From Clostridia bacterium (GTDB taxonomy: Bacteria; Bacillota_A; Clostridia; Oscillospirales; CAG-272), in NCBI GenBank assembly GCA_017457545.1, contig JAFTHF010000164.1:1-13827 (forward strand): DNA of 13,827 nt. The letters are read 5' to 3'. Position numbers and translations under genes: made by a program. Positions 13,698 to 13,827 of the stretch are shown here, piece after piece. The notes below the pieces were generated by a model that was not told the DNA's origin, made no database searches, and saw only the letters and a list, made by a program, of their open reading frames with translations. Position 1 is the first letter of the stretch; every line of letters begins with the position of its first letter.

Positions 13698-13827
13698 TTA
13701 TTTTTCACTGATTTCCGACAAAAGATACATAGAAAGACCCACACAGGGCATATCAAATTCTGAGCCGTGATGGTCGTAAACGTCAACAGAGTCATATCCC
13801 ACTCCCACAGCCCCCGGGATAAACGGG
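13698..13827 (-). CDS. 3' end of an unidentified gene running in from the right edge
   Basis: On the minus strand one frame is open from the right edge to a TAA at 13700-13698, encoding 42 complete residues that end in GLSMYLLSEISEK. The frame stops exactly at the convergent terminator, which supports a real gene end. The visible tail includes YDSVDVYDHHGSEFDMPC, rich in His and Asp, but this is too little for me to name a family. Function unknown. Confidence 0.65.
   Translation of the reverse strand, partial: PFIPGAVGVGYDSVDVYDHHGSEFDMPCVGLSMYLLSEISEK

Noticed and set aside
1..13827. CRISPR array, riboswitch or T-box leader
   Set aside because: No regularly spaced repeats were seen, and the 5' leaders are too short for a structured riboswitch or T-box.

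Overview
The base composition, AGGAGG-type ribosome binding sites, consensus sigma-70/SigA promoters (TTGACA-17-TATAAT, often with an extended TGn -10) and protein style point to a low-to-moderate GC Gram-positive anaerobe. A gut Clostridia member (Oscillospirales-like or related) is the most likely source; that placement is inference. No plasmid, phage or transposase gene is visible.

Region 1 (1-1865, minus strand) holds small surface genes: a 187-aa two-helix membrane protein with a C-terminal CxxC-10-CxxC zinc ribbon, a small lipoprotein, a second 187-aa zinc-ribbon paralogue, a terminator, and the 5' part of a second lipoprotein. It reads as a duplicated membrane-protein/lipoprotein pair of unknown function.

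Region 2 (1966-4861, plus) is a 935-aa glycoside hydrolase related to GH106-type enzymes, with its own promoter and terminator. A glycine-zipper membrane protein of unknown function (4864-5346, minus) converges on it.

Region 3 (5455-6079) carries divergent tRNA-Ser(GCU) and tRNA-Arg(ACG) genes. They are followed by about 200 bp of non-coding DNA holding a perfect 20-bp second copy of the tRNA-Arg 3' end, an inverted copy of its T arm and a 12-bp inverted repeat: an att-like scar or repeat element.

Region 4 (6080-11186) is the carbohydrate core. A heparinase II/III-like polysaccharide lyase (minus) and a GH95-type fucosidase/galactosidase (plus) are transcribed divergently from back-to-back promoters. 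A divergent glycerophosphodiester phosphodiesterase-like gene (minus) converges on the GH95 gene through a bidirectional terminator.

Region 5 (11276-13696, plus) is a two-gene operon of a MATE exporter and a two-domain SGNH/GDSL esterase joined by an ATGA overlap. The window ends in the 3' tail of an unidentified minus-strand gene.

Taken together, the GH106-like enzyme, the lyase-like enzyme, the GH95 enzyme and the SGNH esterase suggest intracellular processing of imported acidic, deoxy-sugar-decorated oligosaccharides, since none has a signal peptide. The first three share an unusual TGCTAA(A/C)AT -10 element, which suggests common control. No transporter or dedicated regulator for them is in the window.
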